DNA from: RBG-13-68-16 sp050018455
Lineage (GTDB): Bacteria; Acidobacteriota; Thermoanaerobaculia; Thermoanaerobaculales; Thermoanaerobaculaceae
Length of the DNA stretch: 64,000 nt
Direction: 5' to 3'
NCBI GenBank assembly: GCA_050018455.1
Contig: JBEKAA010000017.1
Location: forward strand, 19,122-83,121
The notes beneath the pieces were generated by a model, which made no database searches, was not told the origin of the DNA, and was given only the letters and a program-made list of their open reading frames with translations. This document shows positions 1 to 10,886 of the stretch, piece after piece. The translations under genes and the position numbers were made by a program. The first letter of the stretch is position 1. Every line of letters starts with the position of its first letter.

Positions 1-95
1 GCAGCGACAGGTGGGTGGGAACGAGACCCCATCCCACCGCCCCCGGGGCGACTACACTGGAACAGTGCCCACGACGACCACACCAAGGACCAGCC

Positions 96-923
96 ATGCA
101 TGACGCCCAGACGCTGCCGATCCTCGGCCGTCACAACCCGCGCCTCCTCCGGCTTCGCCGGATCGCTCAGCGGCAGGAGCCCGACCTGACGGTCGCCGAC
201 GGGCTCAAGCTCGCCGCCGACCTCGCAGTCGCCGGCGTCCCGATCGTCGAGCTGTTCACGGTCCCCGAGCGGCTCGACGAGGTCAGGAAGAGCCCGGAGC
301 TCCGGACCGTCTGCGAGGCAGGACGCGCCTATCTCATCGACCCGGCCACGGCGTCGAACCTGGCCCCGACCAGGCAGACGCAAGGCGTCCTGGCCGTCGT
401 CACCATCCCTTTGGTGCACCTGGGCGCCGAGGGCGTCGTCATCTACCTCGACGGCGTCCAGGACCCCGGTAACGTCGGGAGCGTCATCCGCTGCGCGGCC
501 GCCTTCGGGGCGGCGGGCGTGGCGTGCTCGCCGGAGTGCGCGGATCCGTTCTCGCCACGCGCGCTGCGCGCGTCGGCGGGCCACGCTTTGCTGCTGCCGG
601 TGGAAGCGGGCGCGGCTTTCGAACCGCTCGCCGAGAAGACTCGCCTCGCGGGCGGCGAGGTCGCCGGCACGGCGGGCCACGGTGGCGTCCCCCTCGCGCG
701 CTGGCGTCCCCGCCTCCCCCTCCTGCTCGCGCTAGGGAACGAGGGACAGGGTCTCTCCGAGGAGATCCGCGCCGCCTGCAAACGGCACGTGACAGTGCCG
801 TTGACCGGCGGCGTCGACTCGCTCAACGTCGCCGTCACCGCGGGCGTGATCCTGGGGTCCCTGGCGGGGGTTGCCGGGTCACCTATACTTGATTTTCGGG
901 GTCATGAGGGGAGGCCGCGATGA
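96..923 (+). CDS. SpoU/TrmH-family RNA 2'-O-methyltransferase
   Basis: Probably methylates a ribose 2'-hydroxyl in rRNA or tRNA using S-adenosylmethionine. The 275-residue protein has an N-terminal substrate-binding segment (about residues 1-105) and a C-terminal SPOUT methylase domain. The family motifs are visible: DPGNVGSVIR, the NEGQGLS loop, and SLNVAVTAG near the C-terminus. An upstream in-frame start exists, but the ATG at 96 begins the conserved region. The stop overlaps the next start by 4 bp (ATGA), so the two genes are probably translationally coupled. The family is clear; the target nucleotide (RlmB, TrmH or TsnR type) cannot be read from the sequence. Confidence 0.9.
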   Translation: MHDAQTLPILGRHNPRLLRLRRIAQRQEPDLTVADGLKLAADLAVAGVPIVELFTVPERLDEVRKSPELRTVCEAGRAYLIDPATASNLAPTRQTQGVLAVVTIPLVHLGAEGVVIYLDGVQDPGNVGSVIRCAAAFGAAGVACSPECADPFSPRALRASAGHALLLPVEAGAAFEPLAEKTRLAGGEVAGTAGHGGVPLARWRPRLPLLLALGNEGQGLSEEIRAACKRHVTVPLTGGVDSLNVAVTAGVILGSLAGVAGSPILDFRGHEGRPR

Positions 924-2044
924 TTCGACATCGTGACGTCGAGCAACTCCAGCAACTCTCGCAGGCGCCCGGCAAGACGCTGACCGTCTACCTGGACGTG
1001 GACCAGACCAACGCGGCGAACCGCAAGCGCCAGTTCGAAACGCACCTCAAGGACCTCCTCAAGCAACTGCGGGCCTCGCACCCCGACGACGAGGAGCTGG
1101 CTCTGACCTGCAGCGAGGTCGAAGACATCGCCAAGCGCATCGAGCCGACCGGCAAGACCCTGGTGCTCGCCAGGCACCGCAGGCTCGGGGTCACGTTCCG
1201 GAAGGTCATCCGCATCGCCCTGCCGTCGTTCTCCTACTGGAGCAACGGCGCCTTCCTCCGTCCGCTCATCGAGGCGCTCGACGAGCACGAGCGGTTCGGC
1301 ATCGTCCTCGTGGACCAGAAGCGCGCGCGGCTGTTCACCGTCTTCCTCGGCGACATCGAGGAGCACAAGGACCTCATCTCCCAGATCCCGCCGCGCCCCG
1401 ACGCGCCGACCGCGGACAAGCTGCGCTCGCAGTCGAAGATGGAGCGCCACCACGACGAGAGCGTCTCCACGCACGTCCGGCTCGTGGCCGGCGAGATCTC
1501 CCGCCTGATGGAGCACCTCGAGGTGGACCGCCTGATCATCGGCGGCAACGTGGGCGTCGCCTCCGAGCTGGCCCGCGCGCTCCCCAAGCGCCTCCGCGGC
1601 AGGCTGATCGAGGTGCTGCCGATCCCCCTCACCGCGAGCACCGACGACATCCTGGCTCGCGCGAGCGACGTCCAGATGCGGCTGGAGCGCGCCGAGGAGC
1701 TCGAGGTCGTCCGGGAGCTGCTCAAGGAGGTGCGCAAGGGAGGGCGGGCGGTGGCGGGTCTGTCGGCCACGCTCGAGGCGATCAACGAGGGGCGGGTGTG
1801 GAAGCTCGTCTACCTCCAGGGCATCGCGCTGGAGGGCGGCGCGTGCGACCACTGCAACATGCTCTTCGACCCGGCCGACGAGCGTTGCCCGGTGTGCGGC
1901 AACAAGGTCGCGGCCGAGCAGCACATGGTCGACCGGATGGCGCGGGCCGTCCTCGAGCGCGGCGGGCACGTCGAGATGGTCGACGGCCCCGCCGCCGAGG
2001 CGCTTCGCTCGGTCGCCGAGGTCGCCGCGTTAATGCACTCCTGA
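920..2044 (+). CDS. Bacterial eRF1-like (baeRF) protein with zinc ribbon
   Basis: A 374-residue protein resembling the bacterial archaeo-eukaryotic release-factor-like family: an N-terminal VYLDVDQTN segment, a central domain with a HHDESVSTHV stretch, and a C-terminal eRF1-domain-3-like fold. Four cysteines (about C309, C312, C323, C326; CDHC and CPVC) form a zinc ribbon near the end. I see no GGQ peptidyl-hydrolysis motif, so a ribosome-rescue or ribosome-associated role is inference from the family only. It overlaps the preceding RNA methyltransferase gene by 4 bp, consistent with a translation-linked operon. Confidence 0.75.
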   Translation: MIRHRDVEQLQQLSQAPGKTLTVYLDVDQTNAANRKRQFETHLKDLLKQLRASHPDDEELALTCSEVEDIAKRIEPTGKTLVLARHRRLGVTFRKVIRIALPSFSYWSNGAFLRPLIEALDEHERFGIVLVDQKRARLFTVFLGDIEEHKDLISQIPPRPDAPTADKLRSQSKMERHHDESVSTHVRLVAGEISRLMEHLEVDRLIIGGNVGVASELARALPKRLRGRLIEVLPIPLTASTDDILARASDVQMRLERAEELEVVRELLKEVRKGGRAVAGLSATLEAINEGRVWKLVYLQGIALEGGACDHCNMLFDPADERCPVCGNKVAAEQHMVDRMARAVLERGGHVEMVDGPAAEALRSVAEVAALMHS

Positions 2045-2104
2045 GCCTCGCCGGAGGAACCACGAGATCCCGCGAGGAGGTCGCTGCTGACGCCGATACC
2101 AACC

Positions 2105-2290
2105 GTCACCCCGAGCGGTGCGGACGCTTGGTGTCATCCTGAGCGACGCTGCATGCGCCGCGAACGACGTGGCGGACTCACCAAACGCTGTCATCTTGAG
2201 GAGTACCGCAAGCACCACGAACGACTTGGCCGACTCAGAAATCGCTGTCATCCTGAGAGGTGGCGCAGGCACGACGAAAGATCTCCAGGA
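2105..2290. repeat. 57-bp tandem repeat, about three copies
   Basis: Units begin with TGTCATC(C/T)TGAG at 2132, 2189 and 2246, an exact 57-bp period, with a shorter degenerate copy starting near 2105. Each unit ends in a variable segment with a CGAACGAC- or CGACGAAAG-like element. This resembles the dispersed GTCATYCTGAG-type repeats seen in many bacterial genomes. The 2045-2325 gap contains no other gene. Confidence 0.75.
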
Positions 2291-2325
2291 ACCCGCAGGT
2301 TTCTCGTACTCGCGAGTTTGAGCGC

Positions 2326-2410
2326 GCCGGAGTGGCGAAACGGTAGACGCAGGGGACTTAAAATCCCCGGGGCTGCAAAGCCCGTGAGGGTTCAAATCCC
2401 TCCTCCGGCA
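2326..2410 (+). tRNA. tRNA-Leu (anticodon UAA)
   Basis: Class II tRNA. The acceptor stem pairs GCCGGAG (2326-2332) with CTCCGGC (2403-2409), with discriminator A2410. The anticodon stem is GGGGA/TCCCC around loop CTTAAAA, with anticodon TAA at 2359-2361. A long variable arm typical of leucine tRNA follows. The T arm is GAGGG-TTCAAAT-CCCTC (2386-2402). The 3' CCA is not encoded, so CCA addition would be enzymatic. Confidence 0.96.
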
Positions 2411-2421
2411 TAACTTATAAG

Positions 2422-2448
2422 CCAGGCTGAAAATGCTCTCCAGCCTGG
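2422..2448. terminator. Hairpin just after tRNA-Leu, possible terminator
   Basis: An 8-bp perfect stem CCAGGCTG/CAGCCTGG with an 11-nt loop lies 12 nt after the tRNA. No T-run follows, so intrinsic termination is only possible. Confidence 0.4.
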
Positions 2449-2655
2449 GGTCTAACTGGGGTCAAGTGCTCGAGGATTCGCGTCGACACATAGTCCGGTG
2501 TCTCCCCCGCCCCGCGCGCCGCTGCCGCCCCGGCTGTGCTGACGCGGAGGGGGTCCCATCCTCCCCCTTGTGAGATCGCCCGTCTTGGAGCCGACTGTCT
2601 CCTCCACCCTGCCTCGTGCAACTCGCCGTACAATCTCAACCAGGAGATCAGAAGA

Positions 2656-5240
<2,585 letters not shown>

Positions 5241-5244
<4 letters not shown>

Positions 5245-5321
5245 CGCTCGTGGTCGGTTCACGCCTCGGGCCCTACGAGATCGTCGCCCCAACCGGCGCG
5301 GGCGGAATGGGGAGGAATTAA
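5241..5321 (+). pseudogene. Fragment of a second kinase N-terminus
   Basis: Beginning at a GTG that overlaps the kinase stop, this frame reads GSRLGPYEIVAPTGAGGMG and then stops. That is nearly the same as the glycine-loop head of the complete kinase upstream (2656). All later kinase domains are missing. The fragment's Gly-Met-Gly codons supply the GGAGG ribosome-binding site of the next gene, and its TAA overlaps that gene's ATG. Confidence 0.8.
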
Positions 5322-5665
5322 TGAAGACGACGGTTGCGGTCCTCACGGTTTTGGTGGCTGTCACGGTCGGAGCGTGGGGCTACGCCTGCGAGGTCCACGC
5401 CAGCGTTCAGAACTACGTCATCGGCCAGTTGAACACCGTCCATGTCGTGTTCGCCATCGACGCGCAATGTGGGGGCAACCACGGGTGTGGCGGAACACTC
5501 GCCTACGTGGTCACAACAAAGTTCAACAACGCAGCACGACGCTATGAGGGCAGCAGTTCATGGCACACAACCCAGTCAGGCTCCGCGACTGCTGAGGGCG
5601 ACGTCCGAATGCTTCCGTCCGAAGAAGTGGTCAGCGTATACGTCAAATCAGTAACGTGCGAGTAG
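5321..5665 (+). CDS. Small secreted cysteine-containing protein, unknown function
   Basis: A 114-residue protein with a clear signal peptide (hydrophobic residues 4-19, likely cleavage after about residue 22). The mature part has four cysteines (23, 50, 56, 113), enough for two disulfides. A GGNHGCGG turn lies in the middle and a VSVYVKSVTCE strand at the end, suggesting a small beta-sandwich exported to the periplasm or outside. I recognise no family. A strong GGAGG sits 5 nt upstream, inside a degraded kinase fragment, so the gene may have been placed here by rearrangement. Confidence 0.65.
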   Translation: MKTTVAVLTVLVAVTVGAWGYACEVHASVQNYVIGQLNTVHVVFAIDAQCGGNHGCGGTLAYVVTTKFNNAARRYEGSSSWHTTQSGSATAEGDVRMLPSEEVVSVYVKSVTCE

Positions 5666-5881
5666 TGCGCGGTCGTAAGCGCAAGGTTGTCTCGGAACGG
5701 GACCCAGTCCCCACCGTTCAGCCTCGCTGCCCGTGGTGCGGCGCCCCGATGCGCGAACGTGACCGCTCGAGCTCGCCCGCCTTCACGTCCCCTCCCGCGA
5801 CTGGTCAGCCTTGACGTGCGACCGATGCGAGCGGGCGGCGAGGGTCCAAATTTGAAGCGATGGCCCCGTTCCCTCCTCTCC

Positions 5882-5925
5882 CCAGCTCAAGACGGGCTAC
5901 GGCGAGGTGTCACCAACGGTTCGAC
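5882..5925. repeat. Left arm of a long inverted repeat flanking three hydrolase genes
   Basis: Positions 5882-5907 (beginning CCAGCTCAAGACGGG) are exactly reverse-complementary to 10751-10776, and weaker similarity continues to about 5925. The rest of the 5666-5979 gap has no convincing gene. A zinc-ribbon-like CPWCGAPMRERD peptide can be read at 5727-5765 but lacks gene context. Confidence 0.7.
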
Positions 5926-5979
5926 TTCCCTTGCCGCCAGTGGTACTTTTCCCGTCTTGGCCCCTCTCGGGAGGAAACG

Positions 5980-7710
5980 ATGTCACTTCGAATCAGCCGC
6001 CGGGAATTACTGAACCGGGGAGCGTGCGCCGCTTCGGTGATGGTGGCCAGCCGATTCCTGACCACCGAGGCCTACGCGCGACCTTACCGCGGATACCAGG
6101 CTGGTTTTGACCCCCTCGACAGGTACATCGAGCGGTACATGCGCGACATGAATGCACCAGGAATGACTATGGTCGTGGCCGACCGCGACGGGGTTCAGAG
6201 GGTGGCAACCTATGGATTCAGCGATCGGGACCTCAAGGCGCCGGTGAAAGAGCAGGAATTGTTCCAAATCGGCTCCATCAGCAAGTCGTTCGCGGCCATT
6301 TGTGCGCTCCAACTCAGCGAGGAGGGCAAGCTCGACCTGCACCGGCCGATCACCGAGTATCTGCCCTGGTTTCGCATCGAATCATCCTACCCGCCGATCA
6401 CCACGCACCACGTGCTGACGCATTCGAGCGGGTTGCCGGGTGGTGGGCCGGTCTTCCTATCCGATCCGGCGGCAAGACATCGCGCCACCTACGCGCCGGG
6501 ACAGTACTTCCATTACAACAACATGTGCTTTGAGTTGCTGGGATTTCTGGTGTGGACTCTCGACGGCCGGCCGGCGCCCGAGGCAATCCGGGCGCGCATC
6601 TTCGAACCGTTGGGAATGACTGCCAGCGCGCCGGCGATCTCGTTCGACATCCGCGCCCGATCCGCGAAAAGCTACGCTGCCTTCCTGCCCGATCGGCCCT
6701 ACGGGCGATACGACCGGCTCTGCGAGGCTCCCGCCATCGTCCTAACGGCGGCTTCGGGCTGCATCGCGGCCACGGCGCACGACATGGGACTGTACCTCCA
6801 GATGCTGGCGAACCACGGCCGCGGACCGAAGGGGAGGCTGCTTTCGGAGGAGAGCTTCGCGCTCTTCTCGAAGCCGCACATCAAGGCGGAGGAGTTCGGA
6901 CCGACCGCCAGTTACGGTTACGGAATTGCCGTGGACACACTCGACGGACACCAAATCGTTCGGCACACCGGGGGCATGGTTTCTTTTGCGTCCGCGCTGC
7001 ACGTGGATATCGATGAGGGCGTGGGAGCCTTCGCCTCCATCAACGCCATGCAAGGCTACCGCCCGAATCCACCCGTGCAATACGCCATCCAGCTCATGCG
7101 GGCGCAGCGCGAGGGCAAACCGCTGCCGTCCGCTCCGCCACTGCATCCGCCGGCCACCATCGAAAGCGCCGGTGAGTATGCAGGAACCTATCAAAGTCGC
7201 GACGGCGCCCGGCTGGAATTCGTCGCCGAGGGATCAAGGCTGTCCTTGATCCATAAGGCGGAGCGCGTGCCTGTCGAAACTGTGAACGGCGGCCCGGGCT
7301 GGATCGCGCGCCATCCCGATTTCGAGCGATTTGCGCTGGTGTTTGCCCGGGCCGACGAAAAAGACCCCAAGAGCGCCGTAGTCGAGGTGGGATGGGGACC
7401 GGACTGGTACGTCAACTCCAGGTATTCGGGGCCGAGAGAGTTTGATTATCCCAAAGTGTGGGAGAGCTACGTCGGCCACTATCGCAATGACAGTCCGTGG
7501 CTAGGCAGCACCCGCATCGTGCTGCGCAAGGGCGTGCTTATGGTGGATGGGGTGGTGCCCCTGGCGCCCCTGGCGGAGGCAGATGGCATGTTCTACCTGC
7601 GCGATGAGGAGCACAGCCCGGAGTGGGTCCGCTTCGGCGCGATCGTGAACGGCAAGGCGATGCACGCCAAGTTCTCAGGCGAGGACCTGTGGAGGGTGGC
7701 GGCGGAATAG
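5980..7710 (+). CDS. Secreted beta-lactamase/DD-peptidase-family serine hydrolase
   Basis: A 576-residue class C beta-lactamase-fold hydrolase of the AmpC/PBP4*/EstB type. Catalytic motifs: SISK (about residue 99) as SxxK, YNN (about 179) as YxN, and HTGG (about 329) in place of KTG. The N-terminus SRRELLNRG followed by a hydrophobic stretch resembles a twin-arginine (Tat) signal. The C-terminal 200 residues form an extra domain like the lipocalin-like tail of such esterases or peptidases. The start at 5980 has GAGGAA 4 nt upstream. It is more likely a peptidase or esterase than a resistance enzyme; the substrate cannot be told. Confidence 0.88.
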   Translation: MSLRISRRELLNRGACAASVMVASRFLTTEAYARPYRGYQAGFDPLDRYIERYMRDMNAPGMTMVVADRDGVQRVATYGFSDRDLKAPVKEQELFQIGSISKSFAAICALQLSEEGKLDLHRPITEYLPWFRIESSYPPITTHHVLTHSSGLPGGGPVFLSDPAARHRATYAPGQYFHYNNMCFELLGFLVWTLDGRPAPEAIRARIFEPLGMTASAPAISFDIRARSAKSYAAFLPDRPYGRYDRLCEAPAIVLTAASGCIAATAHDMGLYLQMLANHGRGPKGRLLSEESFALFSKPHIKAEEFGPTASYGYGIAVDTLDGHQIVRHTGGMVSFASALHVDIDEGVGAFASINAMQGYRPNPPVQYAIQLMRAQREGKPLPSAPPLHPPATIESAGEYAGTYQSRDGARLEFVAEGSRLSLIHKAERVPVETVNGGPGWIARHPDFERFALVFARADEKDPKSAVVEVGWGPDWYVNSRYSGPREFDYPKVWESYVGHYRNDSPWLGSTRIVLRKGVLMVDGVVPLAPLAEADGMFYLRDEEHSPEWVRFGAIVNGKAMHAKFSGEDLWRVAAE

Positions 7711-8091
7711 TGAGTGACTGTCGCGGGAGTGGCTCGATGTGGCTGTTGGTCGTCTGTACCGCGCCAACCTCACGCAGGCGCGCGACCTGCCCGCAGTTGT
7801 GGACGGGGGGGCCACCTGGGCGATCTGCCACCGGGCGCAACCCTGCCCACGGACACTCCTCTTCGAGAGGACGGCTAGCGCGACGGCTGCGATTGCCGGG
7901 AGGGATGCCCTCAGTCGGCTCATATCGACTCTCCACTTGATCTTGTGTACGGGCCGTAAGATCTCGACGTTGCCCGTCTGACCCGCCTGGCCGCGTACCT
8001 TCCCGCTTGGTGTAGGTCCTCTCACCGGGGCGGAGTCGTGGCTCCTGGGGCCTCGCAGCGAGGGGTCGAGTATTCGCCGCTTCTGCCGTAT

Positions 8092-8160
8092 GGCGATGGT
8101 CGTCGGGTCGCTGGTGATGTTGTCGATCACCGAGGCGAACCCGACTAGTGCCCTTGCTGT
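8092..8160 (-). pseudogene. Decayed C-terminal fragment of a surface/secreted protein
   Basis: On the minus strand the frame reads FASVIDNITSDPTTIAI. This matches FASVFDDLTNDPTTVAM at 31609-31659, with about 41 of 51 bases identical, and part of a third copy at 13979. Similar ASVxDNxTxDPT segments close large secreted Acidobacteriota proteins, as I recall them. No intact gene surrounds it; otherwise the 7711-8303 gap shows only a weak signal-peptide-like stretch on the minus strand. Confidence 0.5.
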
Positions 8161-8303
8161 CAACCCACAAGGTTGGGTTGTTGGGCGCGGTATGACCGGC
8201 ACCGGCGCGTACCCTCTCGGCCAGTACCTCGCCACTTGGTGAGATCCGCCGAATTGAACAGTAGTCCCCGCCCCTACCCGGCCCGCGTGCTAGCATTTCG
8301 CCC

Positions 8304-9608
8304 ATGTTCCGATCTCTACGCTCCGCTGCCCGCGCGCTCGTCCTCATCCTGGCTCTCGGCACCGCGCGTGGACTCCAGGCTCAATCTCCCGCCGTTCCCA
8401 CCGGCGATACCATCGTGCTCCATGCCGCCCACATCCTCGACGTGGAGCGCGGCACACTCGTCAGCCCTGGCGAGGTGCTGATACGCAGCAATCGCATTGT
8501 TGAAACTGGTTCCTCAGTCGCCCATCCCAGCGGCGTAACGGTGATCGATCTGGGCGCAGCAACCCTGATGCCTGGGCTCATCGACGCCCACGTCCATCTT
8601 TTCCTCCATCCAGGAGCCGAGGACCTCCAAACCGTCGTCGAATCCGTACCCGAGCGCACCATCCTCGCCGAAGTCGCGGCCCGCGGGGACCTGATGGCGG
8701 GCTTTACCGCCGAGCGCGACATGGGAACCGAGGGTGCGGGTTCGGCCGACTCCGCCGTTCGCGATGCCATCGACTCCGGATTGATTCCCGGCCCGCGCAT
8801 GAGGATCAGCGGTAATGCCATCACCATTCTCGGGGGCCATGAAGACGCAATCCACTTCAATCCCGCCGAGCACATCTCATCCAATGCCACCTACGCCAAC
8901 AATGCCGTCGAACTGGTCGCCGTGATACGGCAACAGCTCAAGGAGGGCGCGGACTTCATCAAGATCTATCAAACCGGCGCCGACCGCTTCGCCGACGGCA
9001 CGTTCACGACGCCCTACCAGTACACCGAGGTCCAGCTTGAAGCCGCCGTCCAGGAAACGGCGCGCGTGGGCAAGCGCGTAGGCGTCCACTGCGCCGGCGA
9101 GCCCGGCGCCCTCTACGCGGCCCAGGCCGGTGTCGCCTCCATCGATCACGCCGACCAGCTCAGCCCCGAGACGATGCGCATCATGCGCGAGAAGCAGATC
9201 TACGCCGTGCCCACCTTTGCCATTTCCGAGTACTTCGCTACCCATGCCGACTCGCCCAAGGCTGGCGAGCGTCAGCGCGCCATGCTGGCCTTCCATGCGG
9301 CCGAGTTCCGCAAACAACTAGCGGCAGGTATCCCCATGGCTGTGGGCTCCGATGTCGGCCCCTTCCCGCACGGTACCCAGGCGCGCGAGTTTGAGTTGAT
9401 GGTGAAGTACGGAATGCCCGCCGCCGACGTGCTCCGCGCCAGCCTCTTGAACGGTGCGCGCCTCCTGGGCTGGCAGGACGTCATCGGCCAGCTGAAGCCC
9501 GGCTTCTACGCCGATGTAATCGCAGTCCCCGGCGATCCGCTGCAGGACATCTCCGTGCTCACGCGGGTCAGCTTCGTCATGAAGAACGGCGTCGTGTACC
9601 GGAAGTAG
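8304..9608 (+). CDS. Secreted metal-dependent amidohydrolase (imidazolonepropionase/prolidase-like)
   Basis: A 434-residue amidohydrolase-superfamily enzyme with a signal peptide ending near AQS (about residues 1-28). Metal-site motifs: DAHVHLF (about 94-100), FIKIYQTGA (candidate bridging lysine), a VHCAGEP histidine, SIDHAD, and VGSDVGPF (catalytic aspartate). The closing segment LKPGFYADVIAVPGDPL is typical of the family. Members hydrolyse Xaa-Pro dipeptides or cyclic amides outside the cytoplasm; the actual substrate is unknown. It lies 35 nt before a secreted isoaspartyl peptidase, suggesting a peptide-scavenging pair. Confidence 0.88.
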   Translation: MFRSLRSAARALVLILALGTARGLQAQSPAVPTGDTIVLHAAHILDVERGTLVSPGEVLIRSNRIVETGSSVAHPSGVTVIDLGAATLMPGLIDAHVHLFLHPGAEDLQTVVESVPERTILAEVAARGDLMAGFTAERDMGTEGAGSADSAVRDAIDSGLIPGPRMRISGNAITILGGHEDAIHFNPAEHISSNATYANNAVELVAVIRQQLKEGADFIKIYQTGADRFADGTFTTPYQYTEVQLEAAVQETARVGKRVGVHCAGEPGALYAAQAGVASIDHADQLSPETMRIMREKQIYAVPTFAISEYFATHADSPKAGERQRAMLAFHAAEFRKQLAAGIPMAVGSDVGPFPHGTQAREFELMVKYGMPAADVLRASLLNGARLLGWQDVIGQLKPGFYADVIAVPGDPLQDISVLTRVSFVMKNGVVYRK

Positions 9609-9643
9609 TGCGGCGAAGGCTCGACGCCCCAAAAAGGAGTTCC

Positions 9644-10744
9644 ATGAACATGCTCACGCGCACACTCTCGCCTGTCTCCCTTGCTCTTGCCTGTGCCTTC
9701 TCTTCCGCCGCCCTGGCCCAGAGTGCTTCGCCGCCCGCCTCGCAGCCCCCCTCCGCACGGCACACGTGGGCTCTGGTGCTTCACGGCGGCGCCGGGGCCA
9801 TCGCGCGCTCCTCCATGCCTCCCGAAGCCGAGGCAAACTACCGGGCCGGCATCAGGGAGGCGCTCGCCGCCGCGGCCGGCGTGCTCGACAAGAATGGCTC
9901 TTCGCTCGATGCCGTCGAGACCGCCATCAAGCTCCTCGAAGATAATCCGCTCTTCAACGCCGGACGTGGTGCGGTCTTCGCGGCGGATGGCACCAACCAG
10001 CTCGATGCGGCGATCATGGATGGCGAGACGATGCGGGCCGGTTCGGTTGCCGACGTGCAACGCACGCGGCACCCCATCTCGCTCGCCCGCGCGGTCATGG
10101 AACAGTCGCCTTACGTCATGCTGATCGGCACCGGCGCCGATGGTTTTGCCGCGCACGTGCACCTCGAGCAGGTGCCGCCGAGCTTCTTCTTCACCGAGCG
10201 CCGCTGGCAGGACCTTGTCCGCCAGCTCGAAAAGGACGGCTCGCCCATTCCTCCGCGCCCCGAGGGTGCGCCCGCGCCTCCGGTCAAGCCCGTCGCCGCC
10301 GTTAAGAGCACTGACATGCACCAGTACGGCACGGTCGGCGTCGTCGCGCTCGACCACCGTGGCAACATCGCTGCCGGTACCTCCACCGGTGGTACCACGG
10401 CCAAGCGCTGGAACCGAGTCGGCGATTCCCCGATCATCGGTGCCGGGACCTACGCCTCGAATGAGTCGTGTGCCGTCTCGGCAACGGGCACAGGCGAGTA
10501 CTTCATCCGGTTCACCGTAGCTCGCACCATCTGCGCCCTCGTCCAATACAAGGGCATGAGCTTGCAGGAGGCCGCCGACGAGGTCGTGCAAAAGGATCTC
10601 TCCGCAATCCACGGCGAAGGAGGCGTCGTCGCCCTCACGCCGGACGGCCAGCTCGCGTGGAGTTTCAACACTCTCGGGATGTTCCGCGCGAAGCTAAAGG
10701 AAGGCGGAACGCCGCAGATCGGCATGTTCCGCGACGAGCCGTAA
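9644..10744 (+). CDS. Isoaspartyl peptidase/L-asparaginase (Ntn hydrolase), exported
   Basis: A 366-residue Ntn-hydrolase precursor that splits itself to expose a catalytic threonine. The HGGAGA start of the alpha subunit is at about residue 46, and the conserved cleavage site is G|TVGVVALD near residue 230, followed by GTSTGGTTAK and the GAGTYA segment. A signal peptide (about residues 1-27, ending ALAQS) indicates export. The ATG at 9644 is preferred because AAAAAGGAG lies just upstream. The family removes isoaspartyl residues from dipeptides and hydrolyses asparagine. It is probably co-transcribed with the upstream amidohydrolase. Confidence 0.92.
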   Translation: MNMLTRTLSPVSLALACAFSSAALAQSASPPASQPPSARHTWALVLHGGAGAIARSSMPPEAEANYRAGIREALAAAAGVLDKNGSSLDAVETAIKLLEDNPLFNAGRGAVFAADGTNQLDAAIMDGETMRAGSVADVQRTRHPISLARAVMEQSPYVMLIGTGADGFAAHVHLEQVPPSFFFTERRWQDLVRQLEKDGSPIPPRPEGAPAPPVKPVAAVKSTDMHQYGTVGVVALDHRGNIAAGTSTGGTTAKRWNRVGDSPIIGAGTYASNESCAVSATGTGEYFIRFTVARTICALVQYKGMSLQEAADEVVQKDLSAIHGEGGVVALTPDGQLAWSFNTLGMFRAKLKEGGTPQIGMFRDEP

Positions 10745-10776
10745 GTAAGGCCTCGCCGTAGCCCGTCTTGAGCTGG
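10733..10776. repeat. Right arm of the inverted repeat
   Basis: Positions 10751-10776 are the exact reverse complement of 5882-5907, with looser similarity continuing toward 10733. The two arms bracket the beta-lactamase-like, amidohydrolase and isoaspartyl peptidase genes. Confidence 0.7.
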
Positions 10777-10886
10777 TGGTGCTTCCTCACCACGACATCT
10801 CGTCCCCCTTCCGCGCCACGCCAGGAGACGACCGATCAGGCTGGACTCAGCCTGTGCCTCGAGCAACCCTGGGGTCGTGGGTCACA

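Noticed and set aside
5727..5765. Zinc-ribbon peptide CPWCGAPMRERD as a small gene
   Set aside because: No start codon with a ribosome-binding site, and the frame closes quickly; probably debris or chance.
5980..7710. Antibiotic-resistance beta-lactamase
   Set aside because: The HTGG motif and the long extra C-terminal domain are those of general serine hydrolases/peptidases of this fold; no evidence for a resistance role.
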